The notes below the pieces were generated by a model that worked only from the letters and a program-made list of their open reading frames with translations, had not been told where the DNA came from and searched no databases. 64,000 nt of DNA from Eutrigla gurnardus (Eukaryota; Chordata; Actinopteri; Perciformes; Triglidae), in contig OY741284.1 of NCBI GenBank assembly GCA_963514095.1, positions 12,488,335-12,552,334 of the forward strand. The letters run 5' to 3'. The translations under genes were made by a program, and so were the position numbers. Below, piece after piece: positions 10,010 through 21,714 of the stretch (its first letter is position 1; each line of letters starts with the position of its first letter).

Positions 10010-12904
10010 ATGGCGGTAAATTGGCCTGGATTGGCGTCCATCGGCGCGTTCTACATGATGGTACTGGGCACGGGGATCTGGGCATCCAGGAAGTCCAAAC
10101 GGGAAGAGAAGAAGTGCACTGGAAACCGCAGTGAAGTCGCAATGGTCGGAGGGCGGAATCTAAACATTTGTGTCAGCATCTTTACTATGACAGGTAAAAA
10201 CAAGAGATGATAATGACATCATAGATGATAAAAGTCACAAAGTGGGGTTTTATATGTTTTGTAAGAGCAAATTGTTCTGGGACATTTATTTTGAAATCAG
10301 TGGATTCAAAGCAAATGTTTTCATTAATTTGCATTACATCCAATCATTACGTCAGATTACAATTAGTTGTACTACCTTCATTCATTTTCTTTCCTGTTGC
10401 CGGTACGTGTCCTGATGTTTTTCAGCCACCTGGGTGGGAGGAGGCTATATTTTGGGTAATGCTGAAGTGGTCTACAATCCAAAAAGGGGGTTGGTGTGGG
10501 CCACTGGACCCATCGCCTTCGCCTTAAACCTGATCCTAGGTGAGTGAGGTCAAATACAACTCCTGAATTCATTTTTAATGAATTAAATATTTTGGTAGAC
10601 GGCTGCCTTTTTAAAAAAAAATATTTTACAAAAATAGAATTATTTTTCCGTTCTGTGTGATTTCAGGGGCACTCTTCTTCGTCAAACCTATGCGGTCGAA
10701 GAACTTTGTCACCCTCATGGACCCATTCCAGGAGAAATACGGCAACACTATAGCTGCTGTGCTTTTCATTCCCGCTCTCGTGGGCGATATCTTGTGGATA
10801 GCATGTATTCTTGGTGCATTGGGTAAGTCAAAAACAACAAATTAAATTCTTGCAAAATCAGCAAGTTAATGTACTCTGAATGCATGTTTGTGGTTCCAGG
10901 AGGAACGATCAGCATCGTCATGGATATCTCCTCCTCGCTGTCCGTGGGCATCTCTGCTGCTGTGGCAGTTATATACACCTTGATGGGAGGACTGTACTCT
11001 GTGGCTTACACCGATGTCATCCAGCTTAGCTTCATGCTTGGTGGCTTGGTATGAACATTTTTCAGGAAAATTCAATGCATTTTAACACATGATTTTTATC
11101 CTGGCAGCATGGCTCTAGGCAAGGCAGTATTAGTCAGTTGGTCATTTTAGTCCAGACTGATATATCTTGACTATGGATGTCAGTTTAATTTAGCTTTTAA
11201 ATAGCCCCATTAATGAATCAGTTTAAATGTTTTATGGTGTGTCTTTTGACCGATTGTCATCAGCAGATATTAATTCTAAATAATTTGATTGGTGATCTCT
11301 ATGAAGGTCAGTTATAAGAGCCAATCTGATGAGGCATTGATTCTGAATTAAAACATTTTTGCTTTCAAGCACACCAATGCTCCGTGGTGGCGGACGCACT
11401 GTGAGTGACATCCGTGATCCAGTTTTGTATGTGATCCATTTTTTTTTCTTTTCTTTTGTAATCACTATGCAGGACTGATGTCCTGTATTTGTAACTCGCT
11501 CTCCTGTTTTCCCTCCTTGTTTCAGTGGCTTTGTGTGCCTTTTATACTGACAAGCCCCTCTTCTGCCAACTTCACTGTTGCTGCAGTGACCAAACTGCAG
11601 CAGGGGCCGTGGATCGGCACGCTGGAGCTGGAGGATGCAGGTCGCTGGGTGGATGACTTATTGCTTTTGGTAATGGGGGTAAAATATTAGAAAAGACGAC
11701 GCTGTGATGACACAAACCACATTACAACAGTTTTCTATACTTAAAATTTTTTTTAAATTTGTAATCCCTCTCCAAGTCCATTGGAGGCCTCTGCTACCAG
11801 GCCTTCTACCAGCGAGTCCTGTCCACAGCCACGGAGGCCCAAGCCAAGCTCACCTGCTATGCTGCAGCAATATTATGCCCAATCCTTGGCATCCCGTCAC
11901 TCATCATCGGGGCAGCAGCTGCATCTACCGGTACCAAGCTTCATCTTCTTACTGTCTTCTGTGTCAATCTTGGAATAACTCATTTTAGGAGAAACCCAGC
12001 TTAATGAACGACCAACAGGAGTGGCTGAGTCTATTTTAAAACCGTGTTCTCTGTGGCCACTGTGTAAATGATATATTCCATTCTATCAATAATGTCTGTC
12101 AGATTGGAACCAGACCAGCTACGGATCTCCCAGCCCGTACGAACGGGGCAAAGCTGGCGTGATCTTGCCAATTGCCCTTCAGCATCTTTGCCCTTTCTAC
12201 GTCTCACTGATCGGCGTGGGAGCGCTTGCCGCTTCCGTGATGTCATCAGTTGACTCTGCACTCCTGTCTGCCGCCTCCCTACTGGGTCGCAATATCTTCA
12301 AGAACATCATCTACAAGAAGGTAACACCTGACATACGGACTGGATATCTTCTTCACATTTGAAGCACCCGTTGAGGTTACCCTGTGTGCATTCTCTCTTT
12401 CAGGCATCGGAAAAACTGATCCTCGTGGTGGTGAAAGTGTCGATCCTCGTCAGTGGAATCCTGGGAGCGAGTCTGGCCATGACAACGAGTTCCATCCATC
12501 TGTTCTGGATCATCAGTGCAGACGTCATGTACTCAATGATGACCCCCCAGGTGATCTGCACCTTCTACTTATCTCGGTGGGTGAACCACTACGGGGCCCT
12601 CGCCGGCCTCGTGTTGGCCCTGCTGCTCCGAGGTCTGATCGGAGAACCCCTGATAGGCCTCCCCGACATCCTGCCCCTGCCATGGGACAAGATGGAGGAC
12701 GGTCACCGAACCCGCTTTTTCCCTTATTGCACCGCCATCATGCTCATCACCACCGCTACAATTTTGCTGGCGTCACGCTTTGCTGCGTGGCTGTCGGAGA
12801 AGGGGCTCCTGAAAATAACGAGTGATGGTGAAACAGACATTCATTACATGGCACCGCTCCAAACAGATGTGGAGGAAAAGGAGGTCGCAAACCCCTCAGC
12901 ATGA
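10010..12904 (+). CDS. slc5a7-like: High-affinity choline transporter 1-like (SLC5A7 family)
   Basis: Eight coding exons join in frame to 539 codons: 10,010-10,193; 10,426-10,539; 10,667-10,822; 10,900-11,048; 11,526-11,669; 11,777-11,930; 12,103-12,320; 12,404-12,904. The product matches CHT1 throughout, with TMTATWVGGGYI, GALFFVKPMRSK, MGGLYSVAYTDV and STDWNQTSYG at the expected places. CHT1 is a sodium- and chloride-coupled plasma-membrane transporter with about 13 membrane helices that recovers choline for acetylcholine synthesis. The start was chosen for its context (AAGATGG) and alignment with the CHT1 N-terminus. Unlike the roughly 580-residue vertebrate CHT1, the cytosolic tail after the last helix is short (about 35 residues), and I see no counterpart of the endocytosis signal near its end. 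Divergence is high enough that this is probably a paralogue, not the neuronal orthologue. Confidence 0.88.
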
Positions 12905-12988
12905 ACCGTTCCAGCTCCATCTTGAGTGAGTTGTGTCCAAAACATTCCTTCACTGACAAATATTTAATACCTTGTATTATATACCATG

Positions 12989-12998
12989 AATAAATAAA
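12989..12998 (+). terminator. Polyadenylation signals of the choline transporter gene
   Basis: Two overlapping AATAAA hexamers begin at 12,989 and 12,993, about 85 bases after the stop codon and in the transcript's orientation. Confidence 0.7.
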
Positions 12999-13662
12999 GA
13001 ACTTCTTTGTTGTTGTGTGTATTGTTTGTACATATTTACATATTTTCAGCAATCTATTATTATTATTCCTGTATAAGTGCATCAAAGTTTAGGATTTCCT
13101 AGATTTATTTTTCTAGACCTGTCTGAAAATACTGGATTCCCATGATGCAACTGGAAAGCAAGAACTTCTGTAAAATATCTGTGCACTAAATTGCCATATT
13201 TTTTGGGATGGTAGCCTTGCATAGTTTTTAGAAAATGACTATGCTGGTACTTTATGCTTAATGGAGTCTTTATATTTTTATGCAGTAATTATATTTTCCT
13301 CTCAAGTAAAACAAACCATGTGTAAAATGGATTGCCTTGTTATATATTCCATATTATATCTGTGTTAATTCTGTTTAAATGTGTAAGGTTCCTGTGTAAC
13401 TGTCCTCTTGTTGACCTTTTTTGTTTACCCTGTAACCCCATGTTGAATGGTTACGACGCTATGAACTGTGGATAATTAAGTCCACAGGCTAAACAACATG
13501 CTGAGCCTAGAAGAAGATCATTGCCTCGGGGGAAAGTGAGGTGGAGATCCATGGATGATAGTCTCCACAAGGGTTCAAAGAGGAATGCCACTTAATTCGG
13601 ACTTTGAAGAGTCAAACTTTGACCTTGCAAAGTTCAGCAACCTTTGCCTTCTGTGACAACAT

Positions 13663-13699
<37 letters not shown>

Positions 13700-15018
13700 T
13701 ATGTGTGTACCTTTGTCAAATAAAAAAAAAAAAACAAGTTAATGCCGTCTGTGATATTTACCTTAAGACACATTTTAGTAAAGTGTTTACTGTATTTTAA
13801 GTACATTTTTATGTAAACAGCAACTCTTTGACCGTAGGCTACTGTTTGTCTGTTTGTTGACATGATTGTTTCCTGTAAACACCACAGTGAAATATTATAA
13901 GGTGACGATTTGGTTGATAAAATGCAATGAAAATAAGCTAAATATGACTTTTTCCTATTAAAACAACAAAGACGACTTACCCGTTTCCTGTGCTTGAATG
14001 ACATCACGCTATTCCAGCCAATCGGATCAGATGACTCGGATACAGCTTGCAAGATATTTCTAGAAAAACGACTTTCACAACAAACCAATGAGACAACAGC
14101 GCTTTGTTAGGTGTGTTTATTTTTCTGCAAAACATCAAAAACAGGTATATTGCCTAACAGTTTGTACACATGGCTGCAACAACAGGAAGTACTGGAAGAA
14201 GTATTGGAGAAGATTCACAACACAATCTCATCACACATTTCCATAATGTTGATTGTGTCCATGGCACACTGAATTTTAATTAACGTTAGTTCAACACTAT
14301 TAGAAGAACACTGCCGGGGGGAAAAAAGTGAAATTCTAATAAAGTCTATATTAACTCTAAAACAAAAGCAGAGTACTTGTCATGTTTACAGTTGGGGGTT
14401 ACATAAAAAGGCAAGTGGTAAAAGTAGCTTTGACTCTACAGCTTCCACGAGGACACGGTCAGATAAAATGTTCTCTAGAGTCACTACAACATTTTATGAT
14501 GTAGCAGACACATTATCTACAATCACAAATATGAATGAAATACGGTTATGGTATTAACATGATGGTCAATAAGAAGAAAGAAAAAAAAGCTTTTGGCTAC
14601 ATTCAGGTAGCGCAATGTTTGGAAAATAACATTTCCTTTAACCTATAGTAGGTTTTTGTAATGAAAATGAGCTCCAAAACTGATCAGAAAATGACATTTC
14701 TCTGAAAATGAATAAAATGGTGTTTTATAGTAGTTGAGATTCTCCAGGTCAAATTGTTTGTCTTTAAATCCAGTGATCAGAAGTCAAATGATCCTAACTA
14801 TCATTCTAACTGTGTTTCCAGCACCCAAACCCCTCTGGTGTCCTGATCTCCACCACAAGCTAACACACCTTGAAAACGTTGAAAACGATGTGGTCCAAAG
14901 GGTAATTTATGCAGTAGCTATCATAATTACTAAATGCATATTTATATCGGTGATCAGCATCCGGTCTGAAACCCCTGTTTCAGAGCTTCCTTATATACTA
15001 CAAGCAATGTTTCTTTGA
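12999..15018. other. Intergenic gap and 3' flank of the zinc-finger gene, no coding gene seen
   Basis: AT-rich sequence between two convergent genes. It holds a (TA)n tract at 13,666-13,693 and a poly-A run at about 13,723. The right part probably includes the 3' untranslated region of the minus-strand zinc-finger gene, but no polyadenylation site was assigned. A 129-codon minus-strand frame at 13,699-14,088 resembles no known protein. Confidence 0.5.
13666..13693. repeat. (TA)n microsatellite
   Basis: Uninterrupted AT dinucleotides of about 14 units. Confidence 0.93.
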
Positions 15019-18000
15019 TTAATAATCATCGCTGCCCTCCTCTTCCTCATCGTACTTCCTCTTGAGCGAGTGCTTCTTGTGCTTCCCCCTGTGTCTCCGT
15101 TTGACGGTGAAGTCGGGGTTGGCGTCCCTCGTGTGCAGCTGCTCGTGCTTCTTCAGAAGGCCGGGGACGGAGAACCCCTTCCCGCAGGTGTCGCACGTCC
15201 AGGGCTTCTTGCACGTGTGCGTCCTTTTGTGGACGTTCAGATGGGAGGCCAGCTTGTAGGTCTTGCCGCACACGTCGCAGCTGAACGGACGCTCGTTGGT
15301 GTGCAGCCTGATGTGGACCTTCAGATTCCCCACCTGGGTGAAGGTCTTTTCGCAGATGGAGCACCGGTAGGGCCTCTCTCTGGTGTGGATCCTCAAGTGA
15401 ACCCTCAGGCAATACTTGCTGGAGAACTTCTTCTGGCAAACCGGGCACGGGATCTTCGCTTTGGGCACGTGGTCCTGCTGATGCCTCTTCAGGTCGGACA
15501 AATAGACGAAGGTCTTCCCGCACTGGGAGCAGAGATACTGGCGGTCGCCGATGTGGTAGCCCATGTGTCTCTTCAGCAAGCTGGGGACGAGGAACCTCTT
15601 CCCGCAGCGCTCGCACATGTGAGGGCGGTCTCTGGTGTGCCAGCGTTCGTGGTTCGACAGCTTGAACGCCGTCGGGAAGCTCTTGCTGCAGTGCTTGCAG
15701 GGGAACGTCATCTGGCTCGTGTGGCACTCCATGTGTCTTTTGAAGTAGGTGGACTGCGTGAAGCCCTTGTTGCAGATGTTGCAGTAAAAGGGCTTCTGGC
15801 CGCTGTGGGCCAACATGTGCTTGGTCAAGCTCTGCAGTTTGTTGAAACACTTCCCGCACTGGCCGCACGCGTAAGGACGCGCCGTGCTGTGCGTCTTCAG
15901 GTGGTTGTTGAGGAACGCCTGCGTCCTGAAGCTTTTGTTGCACACCAGGCACACGAACGGCTTCTCTCCTGTGTGGATGCGCTCGTGGTCCATCAGCTTG
16001 GACTGATACGGGAAGCTCTTGTCGCACACGCTGCATGTGAACCGGTCAGCCGGAGGCCTGATTTGCTTTTTCCTCCTTATGCTTGGCTTCATGTCGTCCC
16101 CTGAGCTGTACCTGGCTGGAGGAAGTGGTGGCAGCGCCGGGAGTGAGAGTGAATTCGAGGCAATCTGTGACACCCACTGGTGCAACGTGACTCGCTGCGT
16201 CTGAGGCTTCTGGCCCTCTTTCGCTCCTGCGTTGGCTGCGTTCTGTACGGTGGAAGATTGTTTGATTGGCATCTGAACGACCCGGAAAGGGATCGACTTC
16301 AACGGAGGCTGCTGCGATTCTTGTTTATCTGGCGCTTCGGCCGCTGCTCCTTCCTCTCTGCTTTCTGGAGTTGAATCAGGCTGTTCCTGTGTAATATTCT
16401 TCTCTTGCACCACATTCTCCCCCTGAGCTTTTGTTGTGACACTCTTTTTCTGTTTAGCACTGCCATCAGCTGTTTTCTGACTGTATTGCTCGCCCCCCTG
16501 TGGTCCAGTAGCAGGGTCTGTTGGGCTGTCAGATTCATCTGACATCCCTCCCAGGTCTTCAGCGTCACTCAGGGGGGCCGGGCTTGTTACTTTGAGGGGG
16601 GCCTCTAATTGCTTCTGTGATTCTGGGGGTGGCGGCGGCGGCGGTGGTGGTGGTGGAGGAGGTGGTTCGACCGGTTTTGGACGGAAGGCAAGTGAAGAGA
16701 GCACACAGTTGCCCACCGAGGACGAGATCGTTGCTGCACAGGGAGAACGCTTTGTCAAATTCATTTTCACTGTACTTATTATCAATGATTTTTCTTCTCT
16801 TTCTAAGTTTTTATCACATTTTCTTCAATATACCTTTAACAGTAAGGATTCCCTTGGCCTGCTGGTGCAAGAGGAGAGTTTTCAGGTCTCCGGTGTCAGG
16901 GATAAAGCCTCCACACGCCTCCAGGACAGAGGGGTCCGCTGAGATCATGGCACCAAGCTGATGTAGAGAGGCAGGAAATGGAAACAAGGAATGAGCAAAC
17001 TGACATATAGATTATAACCTCATGAAGGGGCCCCATGCTATTTTAAAAGGCTTCTTTGAACAGCATCCCTTGGCTGTTGTTAAAAAAAAAAAAAGAGGAG
17101 AAAAGTAATATTTTAAAGTAATCTAATCAAACCCGCCCTGCTGTGACCAGAGTAAATATAAAAATTAAATGTGCATACCTGGGAAAGATTGGGAACAGGA
17201 AGAACTTGCTCTAGCTTACACACCAGACCTGCAGTCAGAGCTTGTAGGGCAGTGTCGAACTTTGTGCCGTACTGAACAGGGAACACTTCCTATGGGGAAA
17301 GAAATGTGTTTGAGTTTTACGTCATTGTTTGAAATTGTGGGGGACAAACACTTTGTTGAGTGAGTGAGCAATTTGAATCTAATGTTCTACAACTCCAATA
17401 ATGTAATGTTACCAAATCTAAATGACAGACGTGGAGCATTTAAATAAATGTTTTGCCATAATAAAAAAGACAGATGTGGATACCTGGAAGAAGCGCTTCC
17501 TCTCAGCAGGGTTTTTAAGCAGATTCTGGACCAGCACCATGAAGTTCGTTTGTGATTTCTCTACTTCTGCGTCCTTCTGTAACACAGGTTTAATTCACAT
17601 ATTAGGATGCTAGAGTTCAGTGTGCTGAATCAAAATAAATGCAAGCCATGTTTAAACCTGTACAACACTTTGTTTCTCAGGAAAGGTGTTCCAGTTCTTA
17701 CCACTGAAGAGACCTTCAACTTATTAATGAGAATTTGAATAGCCTTGGTATCTGGTGGTCCGTCTTTATGCAGCAAATCCAATATGATCTACATTACAAC
17801 AAAACACAGGTTATAGTCATAAGAAAAAACCATAACAAATATCAAACAAAGCAAACTTCATATGAACATAAGTCATTTTCTATCAGGATAAAATATTTCA
17901 GGAGGAGATAATAGTTAATTATTACTAAAACACTATCAAAGATGACAATTTTGACAAATTCTGTAAAGCGTATGAAGATACAGGGAAGGAAGCTATAACT

Positions 18001-19332
18001 TCAAACACTTTTTTGGCCTTGATGTGTGTGGTTTGTAATAGGAAACACATGGAGTTCATCAACAGTGTGCAGTGTGAACATCCACGGACAATGGATGATA
18101 AACTCTCACCCTTGCTCTCAACCCCAAGATGAGCTGGGCAGTCTGCTTGAAGCTGATGAGCTCAGGAACGGTGTGCGTAACCATGGTGACAAACTCCTCC
18201 ACTTTCCCATACTGCTTGACGTTCCTCTGCCGTATGACCTGCCATATGTACGAGTAAGTCAGCTGCAGAGGGGAAGCCATCAAGCGAAGGGAGGACAGGG
18301 GAAGGGACCCTCCGACACCTGTGTGGGTCAAAACAGGTTAGTACGTTTTGTGTGAGAATGCGCGAAAACCCAGCCAGATGTGAGTTTGGGAGTCAGTTTG
18401 TATAGATATTTTATTAAACCAGTTCTTCATACATTGTTTTATTTTATTTGTTGGTCTTCTCACTGCAAACTAAATGATATCCTAAAGAGGATGTTGAATT
18501 CCTGCAGCAAAATCACCGATACTCAACATGAGAGCTCCCATCTCCTGCATCCAGTGTCTCAGATCTTGCTTTTATTGTGCCCCCTTTCACCAAAACGTAC
18601 AGATATTAATACTTCTTTTGTAATCTATGTGCAAAAGGTTGCATCAGCATACAATAGACACATTTTTATTCGTTTTCAGGTGTACTCTATTTTACCAATT
18701 TCTATTTTGAACTTGGTGTTTATGTTACAATACAGCGTTTCTATTTCACTGCTGTGTAACTAACTTAAATGTAATGTAAATCTCCCCCCCGTTGAGTTCG
18801 TTACTCCCAACAACAGAACGGGTGGAGGCAGAAGATCCTGTAGGGGGCGCTGCAGCGCAAAGTAAGGCATGCTTTGATCACTGCGGATGGGTTGGACGCG
18901 TGCACGTTTGCGTGTGCACGTGCAGTAGTGAAGCGAATGAGCGCCAAACTGTAACGTTAGCCGAGTTAGAATCAAACTTTCAGCAGGTGGTGCACGCTGT
19001 ATGTTGTTAGGTGTCACCAGAGTTGACATATTAGGCGGTGCACCGGTCGACCGCGACATCCGGAGGGGAGGATGGTTTCATTTGAAGTCGAGCAAGCCCG
19101 GTCCCATCCTGCTAAAGCTCTTTGGCGAGCTAACTACCAAACATCACCAAAATAACGCACCAAACTCCCTAACACGCACGTCGACCAGCGGTTAAAAGCA
19201 AACAGTCGGTTTACGGCAACAGATGGTCTTTCGTCGAGTCTCATTTTGTGATCCCCGTTCTCAGCGACAGCTACTGTTAGCTCGCTGATGCTAGCTTAGC
19301 AACCTACCTGTGGTGTCGGACCTTTTCTCCAT
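15019..19332 (-). CDS. TIN2-N-domain C2H2 zinc-finger protein
   Basis: Seven coding exons on the minus strand join in frame to 799 aa: 19,332-19,308; 18,318-18,110; 17,788-17,702; 17,576-17,484; 17,289-17,179; 16,957-16,834; 16,769-15,019. Residues about 10-195 resemble the N-terminal domain of TERF1-interacting nuclear factor 2 (TIN2), for example LRLMASPLQLTYSYIWQVIR, ILGLRAR and LVCKLEQVLPVP, aligning with LRFAAAASWQVVRGR, MGLKAK and YLCQLEKALPTP of human TIN2. A run of 14 prolines follows, then an acidic, Gln/Glu-rich linker and 11 consecutive C2H2 fingers (about 460-766) with TGEKP-like linkers, and a basic-then-acidic tail. In TIN2 this domain contacts TPP1 and TRF2 in shelterin. Here it may serve as a protein-binding module of a DNA-binding factor. 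Role and targets are unknown. I recall similar domain pairings in fish but cannot verify that here. Confidence 0.85.
16627..16668 (-). repeat. Polyproline-coding GC-rich tract
   Basis: A run of CCN codons (read on the minus strand) encodes 14 consecutive prolines between the TIN2-like domain and the linker of the zinc-finger protein. It is translated, not intergenic. Length is likely variable. Confidence 0.8.
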
Positions 19333-19520
19333 TCCGTACCCGAGGCGCGTCGCTAATTCATAAGTTTATCAACCGACCGCACAGATAGGCTGACGATGTT
19401 GCAGTTTACCCGCCAATATAATGTTTAAAAGTATTAAACCGTCTTATTCCCGACAGTCAAGCCAGGAAGAATAATGGCGACCGCTGGGTAGCGGCTTTCC
19501 AAAACAAAAGTCCGAGTGTT
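19333..19520 (-). promoter_or_regulatory. Probable promoter/5' UTR of the zinc-finger gene
   Basis: CpG-containing sequence lies directly upstream of the first coding exon, without a TATA box in the usual place. It includes TTTCCGGCGG near 19,518, an ETS-like core often found in housekeeping promoters. The transcription start could not be fixed. Confidence 0.4.
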
Positions 19521-21714
19521 TCCGGCGGATGTTGTTGTATAAAGTAAAAGCTCTTGAATTTGCTGTCACGGCGCCAAATAGAAACAGAAATTGGCTATAT
19601 GACCTAGTTTCTGATACATTATAATACTCGTGGGGCTACATATAGTTTTATTTAAGATATGACTGTAAAACTAGTCAAATGTCCGATGAAAACAAAGGAG
19701 TTAGAGTGTAACAGGAAACAACTGCTGAAGGCTAATATCACCAAAATATTTTATTGATGATTTTGTTATTTATGCAATCAATAAGCATGGTAATAAAAAA
19801 ATGCATCAAATAATCTTAAATCATCTTTGAAATTACAGAAATTACATCAAAAGTCAGGAAGACCCGAGCAGATGATCTGACAAAAGAGGCATTTTGTGAA
19901 GCTCCTTGTTGACTGTGTTATGTGAACTTAAAGTTTTTTTTTAAAGTAATAAGATGTGCTGTTCTTTTAATTCAAAGGATATCAAGGACACATTCAGATT
20001 GACATTTCACGGTTTTGACAACAATAATATGATGTACCGATATATACAGTATATTTTTATATTGTTGACAACAGTCAGAGAATATTTAACAATGACATCA
20101 TGATTTTGGTCATTGGTCATTTACGGAGGTAGACAAAAATAATGTAGACATTTCATGAAAAAACACCAAATCACCATTATAATCTACAACTGCAACTGCA
20201 GCACGCTTTGCAGTGACAATTTTGTTGCTTCAAGGTTCAAATGGGGTTTTCCCTGAATGCAGGCAATATTTTGTCTACCCCGCTTTACATTCACGACTTG
20301 AATTTTATTTGCAACATCACAATTGTAGAAAAAAAAAAATCCATTACATTTTGTAAGTAGTTTATCGCGTAACAAAATAACTTAAATATCTCACATACTA
20401 TACAAATACACATTTCCACAAAATACAAAAATCATACAAATTGCTGCCCAGATTGAATAAAACAGAATAATAAAGGGAATATCTTCTCATATTTCATTGA
20501 TGTGTTTACGAAGTAAATCAATCGAATATGTTAAACTGTTATTGAAATACGAACCATCTTCTGTAGATCTGGCTATACGGCCTGCGGTCTGGAAAGATTC
20601 TTAGCCTGTTGATTCATAGGGATCTGCCGACTTCAGTCGTGTTTGTAGCTGGCATTTCCTCCAGCCTACGGCCAGTTCTTTTGTGGCAAGAACAAACCCT
20701 CCTTATGCTCCTCACTGAGCTCATCCGTCCATCCATCTATCAATCCCTATCTCCCTCACTTTCCCTCGCCCCGGTCGTCCTGTCACTCGCTCCCTCTCTC
20801 TGACGCATACAGTACAAGAACGCTCACACTCGGGGAGTCATGTTCTCATGACTGAACATGATTGACTCAGTGAATAAGGCATTAAAAACACACTCACTGT
20901 GGCCGAGCAGCAGCTATAGATCACTGGGCAACAGCTTTGAAATACAATGATGGGGATTCAAAAGTGCCTCTGGCGGTGGCTATCTGCCATCTGGTCAGAT
21001 CTTTGATACACAAAGTGGGACGCTTGTTGCAGTGCGTTGATTGCGACAGGTCAGACGGCTGTCAACAAGTGCAAGGCACGCTGCAGAAGTTCGCACGAGG
21101 CTTCTTTAATCACACTTTTACTTCTGGGTGCATTGACAAAAAGCAATATTGATTGGAATGCACTTCTTATGCATATACTCAAGCATTTCAGTAGCAGTAT
21201 ACAGTAGCAGGTTGGGTGTCAGTGGGTCGACTTGACGGTCTCTGTAACCACCGGGACGCAGACGACAAACTGATGACAGGAGTCCCATCTCGGAATGAAA
21301 TGACGTCTTCCAAACAGCGTGATATCAGTTTGATCGCAGTTCAAACACCCTGATTGGCGACGGTTCAGAGTGGCAGGAATAAAAGAAAAGGGGAAAAAAA
21401 GCTCAATTGGCTGGCTAACCGCTTTGGCCTTAATGTACTTCACCAGTCATTTTGGCACGTAACCAGCCATTGTGTGGTGAGTTACTTCCTCTGGTTCCAA
21501 AACAACCTCTTTGGATGGTTAAGTGCTCCGAGTGCCTGGGGGGAAAGTGCCTCCACAGCAGGTGCGTTTTCCCCTCGTAGCTCGGGTCCATTCACTCGGA
21601 TGAGTGAAAGCAAAGGAGTGTCTCAGACCTCACTCTTCATCCACTAACAGAACCACCTGGAGAGTGAGTTGTGATATTACGGTCCAATTTCCCTTTTTCC
21701 CTGTTAATCATACT
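19521..21714. other. Intergenic / 3' flank of Kit ligand, no gene seen
   Basis: AT-rich sequence with no believable coding exon. Part of it is likely the long 3' untranslated region of the minus-strand Kit ligand gene. Reading frames here are short and resemble nothing known. Confidence 0.45.

Noticed and set aside
15047..16036. 329-codon minus-strand frame overlapping the zinc-finger exon
   Set aside because: Shifted frame of the same exon; the correct frame shows eleven intact C2H2 fingers.
15070..16104. 344-codon plus-strand frame
   Set aside because: Exact antisense shadow of the zinc-finger exon; composition reflects the reverse complement of finger codons and it has no homologue.
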